NCBI RefSeq assembly: GCF_020873915.1
Contig: NZ_JAHWGP010000022.1
Span: forward strand, 79,981 to 143,980
Source of the DNA: Streptomyces sp. DH5
Lineage (GTDB): Bacteria > Actinomycetota > Actinomycetes > Streptomycetales > Streptomycetaceae
Direction of reading: 5' to 3'
DNA length: 64,000 nt
Shown here: positions 7,879 to 18,561 of the stretch, one piece after another
Layout of the letters: every line of letters begins with the position of its first letter
How positions within the stretch are numbered: the first letter of the stretch is position 1
Made by a program: the position numbers and the translations under genes
Notes under the pieces: model-generated
The model's database searches: none
What the model saw: the letters and a program-made list of their open reading frames with translations, nothing else
What the model was told of the DNA's origin: nothing

Positions 7879-8655
7879 ATGTCTGCCGATCCGCTCCCCC
7901 CGCCGTCCCCGACCCCCGCTCCCGGCCGTACGGGCACCCGTACGGCGGCCGTGATCCCGGCCGCCGGCCGCGGTGTGCGCCTCGGCCCCGGCGCCCCGAA
8001 GGCGCTGCGCGCACTGGGCGGTACGCCCATGCTCATCCACGCGATCCGCGCCATGGCCGACTCGCGTGCCGTCTCCCTGGTCGTCGTCGTGGCCCCGCCC
8101 GACGGCGCCGTCGAAGTCAGGACGCTGCTCGACGCGCACGCGCTGCCCGAGCGCACCGACTTCGTCGTCGTCCCCGGCGGTGACAGCCGCCAGGAGTCCG
8201 TGAAGCTCGGCCTGGACGCGCTGCCGCCCGGCTACGACATCGTCCTGGTGCACGACGCGGCCCGCCCCCTCGTCCCGGTGGACACCGTCGACGCCGTCGT
8301 CGAGGCCGTCCGCGACGGCGCGCCCGCCGTCGTCCCCGCGCTGCCCCTCGCCGACACCGTCAAGCAGGTCGCGCCCGCCCCCGGCCCCGGCGAGCCGGAA
8401 CCCGTGGTCGCCACCCCGGACCGGTCCCTGCTGCGGGCGGTGCAGACCCCGCAGGGCTTCGACCGGGCCACCCTCGTGCGCGCGCACGAGACGGTGCGGG
8501 ACGACGTCACCGACGACGCGAGCATGGTCGAACAGCTCGGCCTCACCGTCGTCACCGTCCCCGGGCACGAGGAGGCCTTCAAGGTCACCCGCCCCCTCGA
8601 CCTCGTCCTCGCCGAGGCCGTCCTCGCCCGCAGGAGGCTCAACGATGGCTTCTGA
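7879..8655 (+). CDS. ispD: 2-C-methyl-D-erythritol 4-phosphate cytidylyltransferase
   Basis: Third step of the MEP isoprenoid pathway: MEP + CTP gives CDP-ME + pyrophosphate, in the cytosol. It has 258 residues, slightly longer than usual because of a Pro-rich N-terminus. The nucleotide-binding loop [18 protein letters not shown] (about 26-43), [13 protein letters not shown] and VHDAARPLV are the diagnostic motifs. The ATG at 7879 follows ACAGGAACCG. The 3' end overlaps ispF by 11 bp, so the two are translationally coupled. Confidence 0.95.
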   Translation: MSADPLPPPSPTPAPGRTGTRTAAVIPAAGRGVRLGPGAPKALRALGGTPMLIHAIRAMADSRAVSLVVVVAPPDGAVEVRTLLDAHALPERTDFVVVPGGDSRQESVKLGLDALPPGYDIVLVHDAARPLVPVDTVDAVVEAVRDGAPAVVPALPLADTVKQVAPAPGPGEPEPVVATPDRSLLRAVQTPQGFDRATLVRAHETVRDDVTDDASMVEQLGLTVVTVPGHEEAFKVTRPLDLVLAEAVLARRRLNDGF

Positions 8656-9139
8656 GCCGTACCCCCTGCCCCGGGTCGGCGTCGGCACCGACATCCACGC
8701 CTTCGAGGACGGCCGCGACCTGTGGTGCGCCGGCCTGAAGTGGGAGGACCAAGGGCCCGGCCTGGCCGGCCACTCCGACGCCGACGTCGTCGCCCACGCC
8801 GCCTGCAACGCCCTCTTCTCCGCCGCCGGCCTCGGCGACCTGGGACAGCACTTCGGCACCGGCCGCCCCGAGTGGTCCGGCGCGTCGGGCGTCACCCTGC
8901 TGACCGAGGCCGCCCGCATCGTCCGCGCGGCCGGCTTCCGCATCGGCAACGTCGCCGTACAGGTCGTCGGCCCCCGCCCGAAGATCGGCAAACGCAGGGA
9001 AGAGGCCCAGAAGATCCTGACGGAGGCGGCGGGCGCCCCGGTCTCGGTCTCGGGCGCCACCACCGACGGCCTCGGCTTCCCGGGCAGGGACGAGGGCCTC
9101 ATGGCGGTGGCGACGGCGCTCGTCGTGCACGAGGGGTGA
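8645..9139 (+). CDS. ispF: 2-C-methyl-D-erythritol 2,4-cyclodiphosphate synthase
   Basis: MEP-pathway enzyme that cyclises CDP-ME 2-phosphate to MEcPP with release of CMP; a trimer with one divalent metal per active site. It has 164 residues, a normal length. Seen are the family start VGTDIHAFE with metal ligands Asp and His, [16 protein letters not shown] with the second metal His, and [10 protein letters not shown]. The ATG at 8645 lies inside the ispD end. IspE is not in this window. Confidence 0.95.
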   Translation: MASEPYPLPRVGVGTDIHAFEDGRDLWCAGLKWEDQGPGLAGHSDADVVAHAACNALFSAAGLGDLGQHFGTGRPEWSGASGVTLLTEAARIVRAAGFRIGNVAVQVVGPRPKIGKRREEAQKILTEAAGAPVSVSGATTDGLGFPGRDEGLMAVATALVVHEG

Positions 9140-9289
9140 CCGGCCCCACCCCCACGGGGGCGCGGAGCCGTGCCGGCACGCGGCTCCGCCTCGCCGGCGT
9201 GAGCGGCCCGCACCGGGCCCTTGCGTGACATACGCCGTCGAAACCGCCGCAGGCGCACCGCACGCGTCCGCGCCTACTACCCTGGTCCC

Positions 9290-10690
9290 GTGACTATTCG
9301 CCTGTACGACACCAGCGCCCGGCAGATCCGTGACTTCACCCCGCTCCAGCCGGGTCGCGTCTCGATCTACCTGTGTGGTGCCACCGTGCAGGCGGCACCC
9401 CACATCGGGCACATCCGCTCGGGGCTGAACTTCGACATCATGCGCCGCTGGCTGGAGTACCGCGGCCTGGAGGTGACGTTCGTCCGGAACGTCACCGACA
9501 TCGACGACAAGATCATCGCCAAGTCCGCCGAGCAGGGCCGCCCCTGGTGGTCCATCGGCTACGAGAACGAGCGCGCCTTCACCGACGGCTACCGGGCCCT
9601 CGGCTGCCTGCCGCCCACCTACGAGCCCCGCGCGACCGGCCACATCACCGAGATGGTCGAGATGATGCGCGGGCTCATCGAGCGCGGACACGCCTACGAG
9701 GCCGACGGCAACGTGTACTTCGCCGTCACCTCGTACCCCGGGTACCTGAGGCTGTCCAACCAGGAGCTCGACAACCTGCTCCAGCCGTCGGGCGAGGGCG
9801 AGACCGGCAAGCGGGACCCGCGCGACTTCGCGATGTGGAAGAGCGCCAAGCCCGGCGAGCCGAGCTGGGAGACGCCGTGGGGCCGCGGACGCCCCGGCTG
9901 GCACCTGGAGTGCTCGGCGATGGCGCACAAGTACCTCGGCAGCGCCTTCGACATCCACGGCGGCGGCCTCGACCTGATCTTCCCGCACCACGAGAACGAG
10001 ATCGCCCAGGCCAAGGCCTACGGCGACGAGTTCGCCCGCTACTGGGTGCACAACGCCTGGGTCACCATGAGCGGCGAGAAGATGTCGAAGTCGCTCGGCA
10101 ACTCGGTGCTCGTCAGCGAGATGGTCAAGCACTGGCGGCCCATCGTGCTGCGCTACTACCTCGGCACCCCGCACTACCGGTCGATGATCGAGTACAGCGA
10201 GGAGGCCCTGCGCGAGGCGGAGTCCGCGTTCGCGCGGATCGAGGGATTCGTGCAGCGCGTGGTGGAGAAGGCCGGGGGCGTGGTCGAGCCCGCCGGCGAG
10301 GTGCCGCCCGCGTTCGCCGAGGCGATGGACGACGACCTGGGCGTCCCGCAGGCGCTCGCCGTCGTGCACACCACCGTCCGCCAGGGCAACAGCGCGCTGG
10401 CCGCCGACGACAAGGAAGCGGCCGTCGCCCGGTTCGCCGAGGTGCGCGCCATGCTCGGGGTGCTCGGCCTCGACCCGCTGGACGCCCCGTGGGCCGGCGA
10501 GAGCGACGGCGGCCAGGACCTCCACGGTGTGGTCGACACCCTGGTCCGCATGGTCCTCGACCAGCGCGAGGCCGCCCGGGCCCGCAAGGACTGGCCCACC
10601 GCGGACGCCATCCGCGACCAGCTCGGCCAGTCCGGCCTGGTGATCGAGGACAGCCCGCAGGGGCCGCGCTGGAGTCTCGGCCCGCGCTGA
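9290..10690 (+). CDS. cysS: Cysteinyl-tRNA synthetase
   Basis: Charges tRNA-Cys with cysteine. It has 466 residues from the GTG at 9290 ([12 protein letters not shown]), the usual start for the family; an upstream in-frame start at 9221 would add an unsupported Arg-rich extension. Motifs in order: zinc ligand Cys in YLCGATVQ, class I HIGH as PHIGHIRSG, the Cys in [24 protein letters not shown] with zinc ligands, and KMSKS as [10 protein letters not shown]. It probably belongs to the same transcription unit as ispDF and the methyltransferase downstream. Confidence 0.96.
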   Translation: MTIRLYDTSARQIRDFTPLQPGRVSIYLCGATVQAAPHIGHIRSGLNFDIMRRWLEYRGLEVTFVRNVTDIDDKIIAKSAEQGRPWWSIGYENERAFTDGYRALGCLPPTYEPRATGHITEMVEMMRGLIERGHAYEADGNVYFAVTSYPGYLRLSNQELDNLLQPSGEGETGKRDPRDFAMWKSAKPGEPSWETPWGRGRPGWHLECSAMAHKYLGSAFDIHGGGLDLIFPHHENEIAQAKAYGDEFARYWVHNAWVTMSGEKMSKSLGNSVLVSEMVKHWRPIVLRYYLGTPHYRSMIEYSEEALREAESAFARIEGFVQRVVEKAGGVVEPAGEVPPAFAEAMDDDLGVPQALAVVHTTVRQGNSALAADDKEAAVARFAEVRAMLGVLGLDPLDAPWAGESDGGQDLHGVVDTLVRMVLDQREAARARKDWPTADAIRDQLGQSGLVIEDSPQGPRWSLGPR

Positions 10691-10812
10691 GGACCGGGCA
10701 CCGCCGGTCTCACGTCCGAAGATCGATTGTGCCGTCCGGGCCTCCGGGCGGCACACTTCACAGACGTACGCACAGACGCACCACCCGCGATTCGACGAAA
10801 GACGGATACCTC

Positions 10813-11754
10813 ATGGCCGCGAACAACCGCCGCATGTCCGGCAAGAAGGGCGCGCAGGTCGGCAGTGGCGGCCAGCGACGCCGGGGCCTAGAAGGCAAGG
10901 GGCCGACGCCGCCCGCCGAGATGCGCAAGGGCCACGCCAAGCAGCGCGCCGCCCAGGCCAAGGCGCGCCGCGCCACCGGCCGCACCCCGCAGCGACGCGG
11001 CGGGGGCCGCTCGACCTCCGAGCTCGTCGTCGGCCGCAACCCGGTCGTCGAGGCGCTGCGCGAGGGCGTGCCCGCCTCCACCCTGTACGTGCAGCAGTTC
11101 ATCGACAACGACGAGCGGGTGCGCGAGGCGCTCCAGCTCGTGGCCGAGCGCGGCGGCATCAACCTCATGGAGGCCCCCCGCCCCGAGCTCGACCGCATGA
11201 CCAACGGCCTGAACCACCAGGGTCTGGTCCTCCAGGTCCCGCCGTACGAGTACGCGCACCCCGAGGACCTCGTCGCGAACGCCCACGACGAGGGGCAGGA
11301 CCCGCTGATCGTCGCCCTCGACGGAGTCACCGACCCGCGCAACCTCGGCGCGGTCGTCCGGTCCGTCTCCGCCTTCGGCGGCCACGGCGTCGTCGTGCCC
11401 GAACGGCGGGCCGCCGGGATGACCGCCGGTGCCTGGAAGACGTCCGCCGGTGCGGCCGCCCGTACGCCCGTCGCCCGCGCCACCAATCTGACGCGCGCGC
11501 TGGAGGCGTACAAGAAGGCCGGGATCGCGGTCGTCGGCCTGGCCGCCGACGGCGAGGCCGAAGTCGGCGCGCTGGCCGCGCTGGACGGCCCGGTCGTCAT
11601 CGTCGTCGGCAGCGAGGGCAAGGGCCTCTCCCGCCTGGTCGGCGAGACCTGCGACGTCCGCGTGCGGATCCCGATGCCGGGCGGTGCGGAATCGCTCAAC
11701 GCGGGTGTGGCGGCCGGGATCGTGCTGTACGAGGCGGCCCGCCGAAGGGGCTGA
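10813..11754 (+). CDS. rlmB: SPOUT (TrmH/RlmB-type) 2'-O-ribose RNA methyltransferase
   Basis: Probably methylates a 23S rRNA guanosine 2'-OH using SAM. It has 313 residues. The first 75 residues are very basic (Lys/Arg-rich RGGGRST linker), as in actinobacterial members. A substrate-binding domain starts at [14 protein letters not shown]. The SPOUT domain carries motif 1 [16 protein letters not shown], motif 2 [15 protein letters not shown] and motif 3 [21 protein letters not shown], which form the SAM knot. The exact target nucleotide cannot be read from sequence. The gap to cysS is 122 bp. Confidence 0.9.
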   Translation: MAANNRRMSGKKGAQVGSGGQRRRGLEGKGPTPPAEMRKGHAKQRAAQAKARRATGRTPQRRGGGRSTSELVVGRNPVVEALREGVPASTLYVQQFIDNDERVREALQLVAERGGINLMEAPRPELDRMTNGLNHQGLVLQVPPYEYAHPEDLVANAHDEGQDPLIVALDGVTDPRNLGAVVRSVSAFGGHGVVVPERRAAGMTAGAWKTSAGAAARTPVARATNLTRALEAYKKAGIAVVGLAADGEAEVGALAALDGPVVIVVGSEGKGLSRLVGETCDVRVRIPMPGGAESLNAGVAAGIVLYEAARRRG

Positions 11755-11898
11755 GCGCGCACCGTACGGTCGGGGAGCGAACGGATGTGCGGATCTGTCA
11801 CCCGGATGGGGGATTCCGGGTGGTGCGGGCGAGCTTGACGCGGTCCGGACACATCCGGGCGGTCAAGGCAGTGTCCTAACGCCGTGTCACTCGGTTAG

Positions 11899-13566
11899 AT
11901 GAGTGTGGACACCAGAACACCCCGCACACCCACGGGGGACCGCTCGTCCGGCCTCGACGACGCTCCCGCGCTGAGCATGGTGAAGGTGCCGAGCGATCCG
12001 GCGCAGGTCATCGTCAATCACGCCAGCTTCCGCGTGCAGTTGGGCGTCTCGGCGCGGCGCGCCTCCTCGCCGCGGATCGTCCGGTACGCGAGTGCCGTCG
12101 AGGACACCACCCGCATCCCCGTCGTCACCACCATGGGCGCGACGGGGCAGCCCGCCGCCCGCCGCCGCCCCGTCGTCTGGAGCGGCCGGTCCGCCCCCGA
12201 CGACACCGGCGCCCACCGACTGCTCCAGGCCGTGCGGCGGCACGAAGGCGTCCGCCACGCCGACGACCTGTTCACCGACACCGGAGCCACCCGGGTCCTG
12301 CCCCACACAGGCACCGGGTACGACCACGACGACGGCCCCGACACCCAGCCCATCGAGATCCCGTTCGTCGGCGCCCAGCGCCGCCACGCCGACGGGCCCC
12401 TGCTGCCCCCGATGCGCCAGGTCGGCAGCGCCTACGACGAACCCGGCTACGACCACCCCCACGACGGCCACCCGGACTACGACGAACCCGACCACGACGA
12501 CGAGTCCGCGCCCGCCGGCCGCCGCGCCGGGCGACACGGCGACGACCCGGCCACGGCCCGGCACGCCTACTACCCCGGCCGCCGGATGAACCTCGGCGTC
12601 GTCCTCCTCCCGCTGCGCGTCTTCCTCGGCGGCATCTCCGTCTACGCCGGGATGAGCAAGCTCTGCGACCCCCTCTACTTCGAGGGCGGCAGACGCGGCT
12701 CCATGGTCAAGTGGCTGCACACCCTGCACCCCTGGGAAGTCGCCGAGCCACTGCGCCAGTTCGCCCTCGAACACCCCATCGGTTCCGGGCTGGCCATCGC
12801 CTTCGCCCAGATCGTCGTCGGTGTCCTCACCGTCCTCGGCTGCTGGCAGCGCCTGGCCGCCGTCGTCGGGGCGACGCTCTCGGCGGCGCTGCTCGTCACC
12901 GTCAGCTGGAAGAGCGTCCCCGTCTACGAGACGCCCGACATCATCTACCTCGCCGCCTGGTCGCCGCTCGTCATCGCGGGCGCCCCCGTCTACTCCGTCG
13001 ACGGCCGCCTCGCGGGCGGGGCCTGGCGCCGGCTCGGCCCCCGCGCGGACATCTGGGACCTGCGGAGCTACGTCCTGCGGCGCGGCGTCCTCATCACCTT
13101 CGTGGTCTGCGGGCTGACCATGCTCGTCGGCTCCCTCCTCGGCGGAGCGGTCCGCGACGCCGACCGGGTCGTCGTCCCCGGCCCCGGCGAGGCCCCGCGC
13201 AACGAACTGCCGGGATCGCCGCTGCCCGAGGACTCCGGAGAGCGCCGGGAGGAGGAGCGGACCCCGTCCGCCTCCACCTCGCCCACCCGGGGCGCCACCG
13301 GCTCCGCGAGCCCGTCCGCCGGCACCACCAGCCCCGGCGCGACCCAGGGCGCCGGTTCCGCCACCGGCGCGCCCAGCCAGAGCCAGGGCAGCGGCGGCGA
13401 GGCCCCGCCGCAGCAGTCCTCCCCGGCCGACCAGGCCCCGAGCACCACGTCCGGCCCGACCTCGGGCGGCGGCGACGGCTCCGGGGGCAGCGGCGGCGGC
13501 GCACCGAGCGGCGACGAGGGCGACTCCTCCGGGCGGCCGGGCCTGGTGGGCGGCCTCCTGGGCTGA
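11899..13566 (+). CDS. DoxX-family membrane protein with long disordered tails
   Basis: A 555-residue protein. Residues 1-225 are hydrophilic with Asp/His/Pro-rich stretches. Residues about 230-375 contain four hydrophobic segments beginning RVFLGGISVYAGMSKLCDPL, the DoxX-like start, and another TM segment follows (VVCGLTMLVGSLLGGAV). Residues about 430-555 are Ser/Pro/Gly/Thr-rich, presumably extracytoplasmic. DoxX proteins take part in redox or thiosulfate:quinone reactions in some organisms, but no function is assigned here. The upstream gap has CTTGAC/GTCAAG inverted hexamers. The gene ends at a perfect terminator shared with a convergent gene. Confidence 0.8.
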   Translation: MSVDTRTPRTPTGDRSSGLDDAPALSMVKVPSDPAQVIVNHASFRVQLGVSARRASSPRIVRYASAVEDTTRIPVVTTMGATGQPAARRRPVVWSGRSAPDDTGAHRLLQAVRRHEGVRHADDLFTDTGATRVLPHTGTGYDHDDGPDTQPIEIPFVGAQRRHADGPLLPPMRQVGSAYDEPGYDHPHDGHPDYDEPDHDDESAPAGRRAGRHGDDPATARHAYYPGRRMNLGVVLLPLRVFLGGISVYAGMSKLCDPLYFEGGRRGSMVKWLHTLHPWEVAEPLRQFALEHPIGSGLAIAFAQIVVGVLTVLGCWQRLAAVVGATLSAALLVTVSWKSVPVYETPDIIYLAAWSPLVIAGAPVYSVDGRLAGGAWRRLGPRADIWDLRSYVLRRGVLITFVVCGLTMLVGSLLGGAVRDADRVVVPGPGEAPRNELPGSPLPEDSGERREEERTPSASTSPTRGATGSASPSAGTTSPGATQGAGSATGAPSQSQGSGGEAPPQQSSPADQAPSTTSGPTSGGGDGSGGSGGGAPSGDEGDSSGRPGLVGGLLG

Positions 13567-13593
13567 CGCCCCGACACCCTCGGGGGCGTACGG

Positions 13594-13634
13594 CGAAGGG
13601 GTCCCGCACGGTGCGTCCGTGCGGGACCCCTTCG
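13594..13634. terminator. Bidirectional terminator, 18-bp perfect stem
   Basis: Arms CGAAGGGGTCCCGCACGG (13594-13611) and CCGTGCGGGACCCCTTCG (13617-13634), loop TGCGT. It lies between convergent genes. Confidence 0.88.
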
Positions 13635-13684
13635 TCGTTCGACGTTTCCTGCGGGCCGGCCGGCACGTTCCGCCCGGCCGGTGG

Positions 13685-14416
13685 TCAGCGGCCCTGGGCC
13701 GCCAGTTCCTTCGCCGCCTCCGTCAGGTCCTTGGCGGTGTCGATCGCCCGCCAGTAGGAGCCCTGGGGGATGGGGAACCCGGCGAGACTGCGCTCGCGGG
13801 CGAGACGCGGGAACGTGGTGCGTTCGTGGTCGCCGCGCTCCGGGAGCAGATCGGCGAACCCGGCGGAGAACACGTACACACCCGCGTTGATCTCGAACGT
13901 CGACGGCGGGGCCTCGATGAAGTCGGTGATGTGGCCGAAGCCGTCGGTGCGCACCGCGCCCCACGGGATGCGCGGGCGGGCCAGGGCGAGGGTCGCCACG
14001 GCGTCCCGCTCGGTGTGGAAGTCGGCCATGTCGCGCAGCGAGAACCGGGTCCAGATGTCGCCGTTCGTGGCGTACCAGGGCCGGTCCGGATGGGGGAGGT
14101 GGGCGGCGGCGTACTTCAGGCCGCCGCCGCGGCCGAGGGGCTCCGTCTCGACGACGGTGGTGACGGAGACGGGCAGGTCGGTGGTCTCCAGCCACTTCTG
14201 CAGCACCTCGGCGAGGTGGCCGCAGGAGACGACGACGTCGGTGACGCCCTCCTCGGCGAGCCAGCTGAGCTGATGGCCGATGATCGGGGTTCCCGTGCCG
14301 GGGATCTCGACCATCGGCTTGGGCCGGTCGTCGGTGTACGGGCGGAGCCGGGAGCCCTGGCCGCCGGCCAGGATGACGGCTTGAACGGGGCGGGAGACGG
14401 CACGCGGGTCGGTCAT
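13685..14416 (-). CDS. Sugar-1-phosphate nucleotidyltransferase family protein
   Basis: A 243-residue cytosolic enzyme of the glucose-1-phosphate thymidylyl- / mannose-1-phosphate guanylyltransferase superfamily. The N-terminal signature VILAGGQGSRLRPYTDDRPKPM (about residues 14-35) is the nucleotide-binding loop and Lys region. ATNGDIW contains the Asp metal ligand, and FEINAGVYVF and GSYWRAIDTAKD follow. It forms NDP-sugar from NTP and sugar-1-P; the specific sugar cannot be told. The start ATG at 14416 matches the family; a longer ORF upstream runs through repeat-rich DNA and is rejected. Confidence 0.85.
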   Translation of the reverse strand: MTDPRAVSRPVQAVILAGGQGSRLRPYTDDRPKPMVEIPGTGTPIIGHQLSWLAEEGVTDVVVSCGHLAEVLQKWLETTDLPVSVTTVVETEPLGRGGGLKYAAAHLPHPDRPWYATNGDIWTRFSLRDMADFHTERDAVATLALARPRIPWGAVRTDGFGHITDFIEAPPSTFEINAGVYVFSAGFADLLPERGDHERTTFPRLARERSLAGFPIPQGSYWRAIDTAKDLTEAAKELAAQGR

Positions 14417-14930
14417 GACCGGAACTTTACGCGGCGCCGGGCCGGGGGCCGCCGGGGTGTTGCCGGTTCCTGGTGGGTGCCTTCGTGTGCCGACGGGGCC
14501 GGGGTGCTGACGGGATCGGGCGGTGCCGACGGGGCACCGGGGGGTGCCGACGGGGCCCGGGGGTGTGGCGCAGCCCGGCGTTCGCGGAGGTGTCGGCGCG
14601 CTCACTGTCGGCCTCGCCCGAGCGGCAGGTAGCCCCAGGGCGGCACGGACGGGCCGCCCTGGGGCCACCTGCCAGGCCGTGCCGGTGCTCATTCGGTTCG
14701 GGTGCGGGGGGCGGTGCGGGGGGTGTGGCGTAGCCCGGTGCTTACGGGGTGCCGCCGCGCCCACCCGTGCCGCCCAGCGGCACGATTGCCCGCGGTCGGG
14801 CGGCTGGGCGGCTGGGCCGCACCGGGCGGCGTGCCGGTGGCGCGGCCGTGGCGGGGTCGGGAGGAGGGTGGCGCGGTGGGTGGGCGCGGCGGGGTGCTGC
14901 CGCGGCCGGGTGGTGCGGGTGGGCGGGGGG
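14417..14930. other. 514-bp repeat-rich intergenic region
   Basis: No gene is supported. It holds short GTGCCGACGGGGC repeats near 14520-14560, two diverged copies of a dispersed motif (14561-14591 and 14721-14750, compare 55441-55472), and a long hairpin at 14624-14673. It separates two minus-strand genes. Confidence 0.6.
14624..14673. repeat. Long inverted repeat in the intergenic region
   Basis: 21-bp arms at 14624-14644 and 14653-14673 match at 20 of 21 positions, with an 8-nt loop. The left arm begins GGCAGGTAGCCCC and the right arm ends GGGGCCACCTGCC. It could act as a terminator or be a mobile hairpin repeat. Confidence 0.65.
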
Positions 14931-15389
14931 TCAGCGGGCGGCCCTGACCACTCCCGTGGCGAAGGAGGTGTCGCAGACCGGGCGGGCGTAGGACTGGGCC
15001 TGGGTCGGGCCGTAGACGCGGACCGCCGCCCTGCCCAGGGAACGGGCGATCGAGGCGCAGTGCTTCGCCAGCGACGGCCGGTCGTTCACCGCCTGCTGGA
15101 GCTGGGTGAGCGCCACACCCGGGTTCTCCTCCTGCAACTCGACCAGCAGCCTGTCGCGCAGCACCTCGTGCGGGGCGCGGGCGTCCGACCGGGAGGAGGC
15201 CCCGGAGGCGGCGGCGGTGTCCGCGACGGGGAGCACCGGGCCCGAGGGGGTCCCCGACCAGTTGACCCCCGCGACCGCGAGAGTCCCGGAGAGCACCAGG
15301 ACGACGGGCAGGACGAGGGCGAGGGAACGGCCGATCCGGCGGGCAGGGCCCCGGCCGCGTCGCGTCTGAGGGTTAATGGAGTGCGTCAC
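14931..15389 (-). CDS. Exported or membrane-anchored protein of unknown function
   Basis: A 152-residue protein with an Arg-rich N-terminus (RRGRGPARRIGRS) followed by one hydrophobic segment (about 23-42), a signal peptide or anchor. The exported part has two cysteines (AKHCASI and RPVCDTS) that could pair, and helical segments with LRDRLLVELQEENPGVALTQL. No family is recognised. It is convergent with nothing and lies 5' of the next repeat region; its start is at 15389. Confidence 0.6.
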   Translation of the reverse strand: MTHSINPQTRRGRGPARRIGRSLALVLPVVLVLSGTLAVAGVNWSGTPSGPVLPVADTAAASGASSRSDARAPHEVLRDRLLVELQEENPGVALTQLQQAVNDRPSLAKHCASIARSLGRAAVRVYGPTQAQSYARPVCDTSFATGVVRAAR

Positions 15390-15525
15390 GCGAGTGAGGG
15401 TAGCGCCCGGTAGCGGCGATGAAACATTCCGTCACCGTTACGGGGGACGAGGAACTCCCGATTCCGGGCGCCGTGTTGACGTACGTGCTCGAAATGCGTG
15501 CTTTGTCGGGGTATTTGTCGACAAC

Positions 15526-15561
15526 GTGAAGGGCCCCGCGGTGCTCCGCGGGGCCCTTCAC
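15526..15561. terminator. Terminator after msiK
   Basis: Perfect 16-bp arms GTGAAGGGCCCCGCGG (15526-15541) and CCGCGGGGCCCTTCAC (15546-15561), loop TGCT. Confidence 0.88.
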
Positions 15562-15577
15562 ATCCGAGCGGTCGCGC

Positions 15578-16666
<1,089 letters not shown>

Positions 16667-16842
16667 GGTGAATGGTCCCCTTCTACCGGCAGGAACGTGC
16701 CGGACGATCCGAGTAGGAAGGTGATGCCACGACGGTGTTCCGTTGTGGTGAGGTCCACATGGGTGAACTGGCACAGGACGGTACCTGGCGTTCACCTGGT
16801 TGTCAGCAGTTCCAGGGCCGTGAATTTCGCGGAAACTTTCGA

Positions 16843-17853
16843 TCACGGGTGTGACGGTGCGGTTTCGCGAGGGGGTGGATCGCCCGCGTAACGGTCCGCC
16901 AGTACCGCCACCGCCGCCGCGACGGCCCGGCGCAGCCCGCTCGGCCCGAGCACCTCCGCCTCGACGCCGAGCCGCAGCAGATCGCCCGTCGCCACCGCCT
17001 CCGACTCCACGGACAGTTCCACCTCCACCCAGCCCTCCGCGTCCGGTGGCCCCGCGTCCGCGAGCGCCCGCACCCCCACCGCCCCGAACTGCATCGGCAG
17101 CAGCTTCTGTCCGCGCGGCGACAACCGCAGCCGGGCCGTGCCCTGCCGCGTCGCGGCCTCCATCCGCCGGGAGGACTCCGTCCAGTAGGCGGCCAGGTCG
17201 AACCCGGCGGGCCGGGTGAACTCCCCGCCCGTCTCCGCCACCGTCCGGAACCTCGACACCCGGTAGGTGCGCACCGCGTCCTCCGTCAGCGCGACCAGGT
17301 ACCAGATGCCGCCCTTCAGCACGAGCCCCAGCGGCCCCAACTCCCGGTCCACCTCGCCGCGCCAGCGCCGGTAATGGGTCCGGAGCACCCTGCGGTCCCA
17401 CACCGCCCGCGCGATCGGCTCCAGGAACGGCACCGGATCGGCGTCCCGGAACCAGGCCGGCGCGTCCAGGTGGAACCGCTCGCGCACCCGCCGCGCCCGC
17501 TCGGCCGGCTCCCCCGGCAGGGCCGCCTCCATCTTCAGCTGGGCGCTCGCCAGTACGGGGCCGAGCCCCAGGTCGCCGGCCGGTCCCGGCAGCCCCGCCA
17601 GGACCAGTGAACCCGCCTCCGCCTCCGTCAGCCCGGTCAGCCGGGTGCGGTAGCCCTCCAGCAGACGGTAGCCGCCCTCGGGCCCGCGTTCGGCCTGTAC
17701 GGGAACCCCTGCGGCGCCCAGCGCCTCGATGTCCCGGTAGACGGTGCGCACCGACACCTCCAGTTCGGCCGCCAGCCGGGGCGCGGTCATCCGGCCGCGG
17801 TTCTGCAGCAACAGGAGCAGGGAGAGGAGGCGGTCGGCACGCATGGCGCTCAT
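16843..17853 (-). CDS. YafY/WYL-type HTH regulator
   Basis: A 336-residue DNA-binding protein: N-terminal DeoR-like winged HTH (MRADRLLSLLLLLQNRGRMT then LAAELEVSVRTVYRDIEAL), followed by a WYL domain (about 140-220, with GIWYLVALTEDAVRTYRVSRF) and a C-terminal WCX-type extension. WYL domains sense small ligands or nucleic acids. The start could be 17853 or 17844. A perfect 16-bp inverted repeat sits directly at its start and in front of the divergent DUF3224 gene, so it likely represses both. Confidence 0.88.
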   Translation of the reverse strand: MSAMRADRLLSLLLLLQNRGRMTAPRLAAELEVSVRTVYRDIEALGAAGVPVQAERGPEGGYRLLEGYRTRLTGLTEAEAGSLVLAGLPGPAGDLGLGPVLASAQLKMEAALPGEPAERARRVRERFHLDAPAWFRDADPVPFLEPIARAVWDRRVLRTHYRRWRGEVDRELGPLGLVLKGGIWYLVALTEDAVRTYRVSRFRTVAETGGEFTRPAGFDLAAYWTESSRRMEAATRQGTARLRLSPRGQKLLPMQFGAVGVRALADAGPPDAEGWVEVELSVESEAVATGDLLRLGVEAEVLGPSGLRRAVAAAVAVLADRYAGDPPPRETAPSHP

Positions 17854-17856
17854 TGT

Positions 17857-17893
17857 CCCGGCGTACCTGACAGAAGGTGTCAGGTACGCCGGG
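17857..17893. promoter_or_regulatory. Palindromic operator between the YafY regulator and DUF3224 gene
   Basis: Perfect 16-bp arms CCCGGCGTACCTGACA (17857-17872) and TGTCAGGTACGCCGGG (17878-17893) around GAAGG. The TACCTGACA/TGTCAGGTA core is of the type seen before YafY-like regulators. It begins 4 bp before the regulator's start codon. Confidence 0.8.
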
Positions 17894-17952
17894 AAGGGTG
17901 GGGGACGCAGGGACGGCCACCGGGCACGTCCGTCACCTCGGAAGGGACACCC

Positions 17953-18363
17953 ATGCCGACCACCCAGGTCACCGGCCACTTCACCTTCGCCGACTGGAAG
18001 GAGCGGCCCGTCACCCCGGAGGACACCGTCCCCCGGCTCGCGCACGCCACGGTCACCAACGCCTTCTCGGGCGGCATCGAGGCCGAGGCCACCACCTGCG
18101 ACTACTCGATCACCTACCTGACCGCGACGACCGGCGCTTTCGCGGGCATGGAACTCCTCACCGGCCGCGTCGACGGCCGCGAGGGCACCTTCTCCCTCGG
18201 GGAACGCGGCCGCTTCGCGAGCGACGGCACCGTGCACTGCACCATGGAGGTCGTCGAGGGATCGGGCACCGGGGAGCTGACGGGCCTGCGCGGCACGGGC
18301 GGCTTCACCTACCGGCACGGCGAGACGAAGGTGGCGTACACCTTCGCCTACGAGGTGGAGTGA
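17953..18363 (+). CDS. DUF3224 domain protein
   Basis: A 136-residue cytosolic protein of the DUF3224 beta-barrel family: TGHFTFADWKERPV at the start, FSGGIEAEATTCDYSITYL and a C-terminal GTGELTGLRGTGGFTY, which is a typical DUF3224 ending. Biochemical function unknown; the fold resembles allene-oxide-cyclase-like barrels. Start ATG at 17953 with GAAGGGAC upstream. It is divergent from, and probably controlled by, the YafY/WYL regulator. Confidence 0.88.
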   Translation: MPTTQVTGHFTFADWKERPVTPEDTVPRLAHATVTNAFSGGIEAEATTCDYSITYLTATTGAFAGMELLTGRVDGREGTFSLGERGRFASDGTVHCTMEVVEGSGTGELTGLRGTGGFTYRHGETKVAYTFAYEVE

Positions 18364-18450
18364 GCGGACGGGGGACCACTCCCGTAAGTGCGTGGCCCGG
18401 CGAAAGCGCCACTGTGTACAGTGGACCAGCCTTCGCGCGCGCCGCGCGGC

Positions 18451-18524
18451 GCCTCCTTAGCTCAGATGGCCAGAGCAACGCACTTGTAATGCGTAGGTCG
18501 TCGGTTCGAATCCGACAGGGGGCT
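18451..18524 (+). tRNA. tRNA-Thr (anticodon TGT)
   Basis: A 74-nt cloverleaf. The acceptor GCCTCCT pairs with AGGGGGC (18517-18523), discriminator T. The D-arm includes TAGCTCAGATGG. The anticodon stem ACGCA/TGCGT encloses CTTGTAA with anticodon TGT at 18485-18487, reading ACA. The T-arm is GTCGGTTCGAATCCGAC. CCA is not encoded. A terminator follows. Confidence 0.97.
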
Positions 18525-18529
18525 CTGTG

Positions 18530-18560
18530 AAACCCCGGGTCAGGTCCTGACCCGGGGTTT
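18530..18560 (+). terminator. tRNA-Thr terminator
   Basis: Perfect 14-bp arms AAACCCCGGGTCAG (18530-18543) and CTGACCCGGGGTTT (18547-18560) with a 3-nt loop and a following TT run. Confidence 0.9.
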
Positions 18561-18561
18561 T

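Noticed and set aside
16667-17920. N-terminal extension of msiK to 780 residues
   Set aside because: The extension overlaps the YafY regulator in another frame; the family start is at 16666 with its own ribosome-binding site.
18451-18524. tRNA-Thr as an att site for an integrated element
   Set aside because: No integrase or repeated tRNA 3' end was found in the window.
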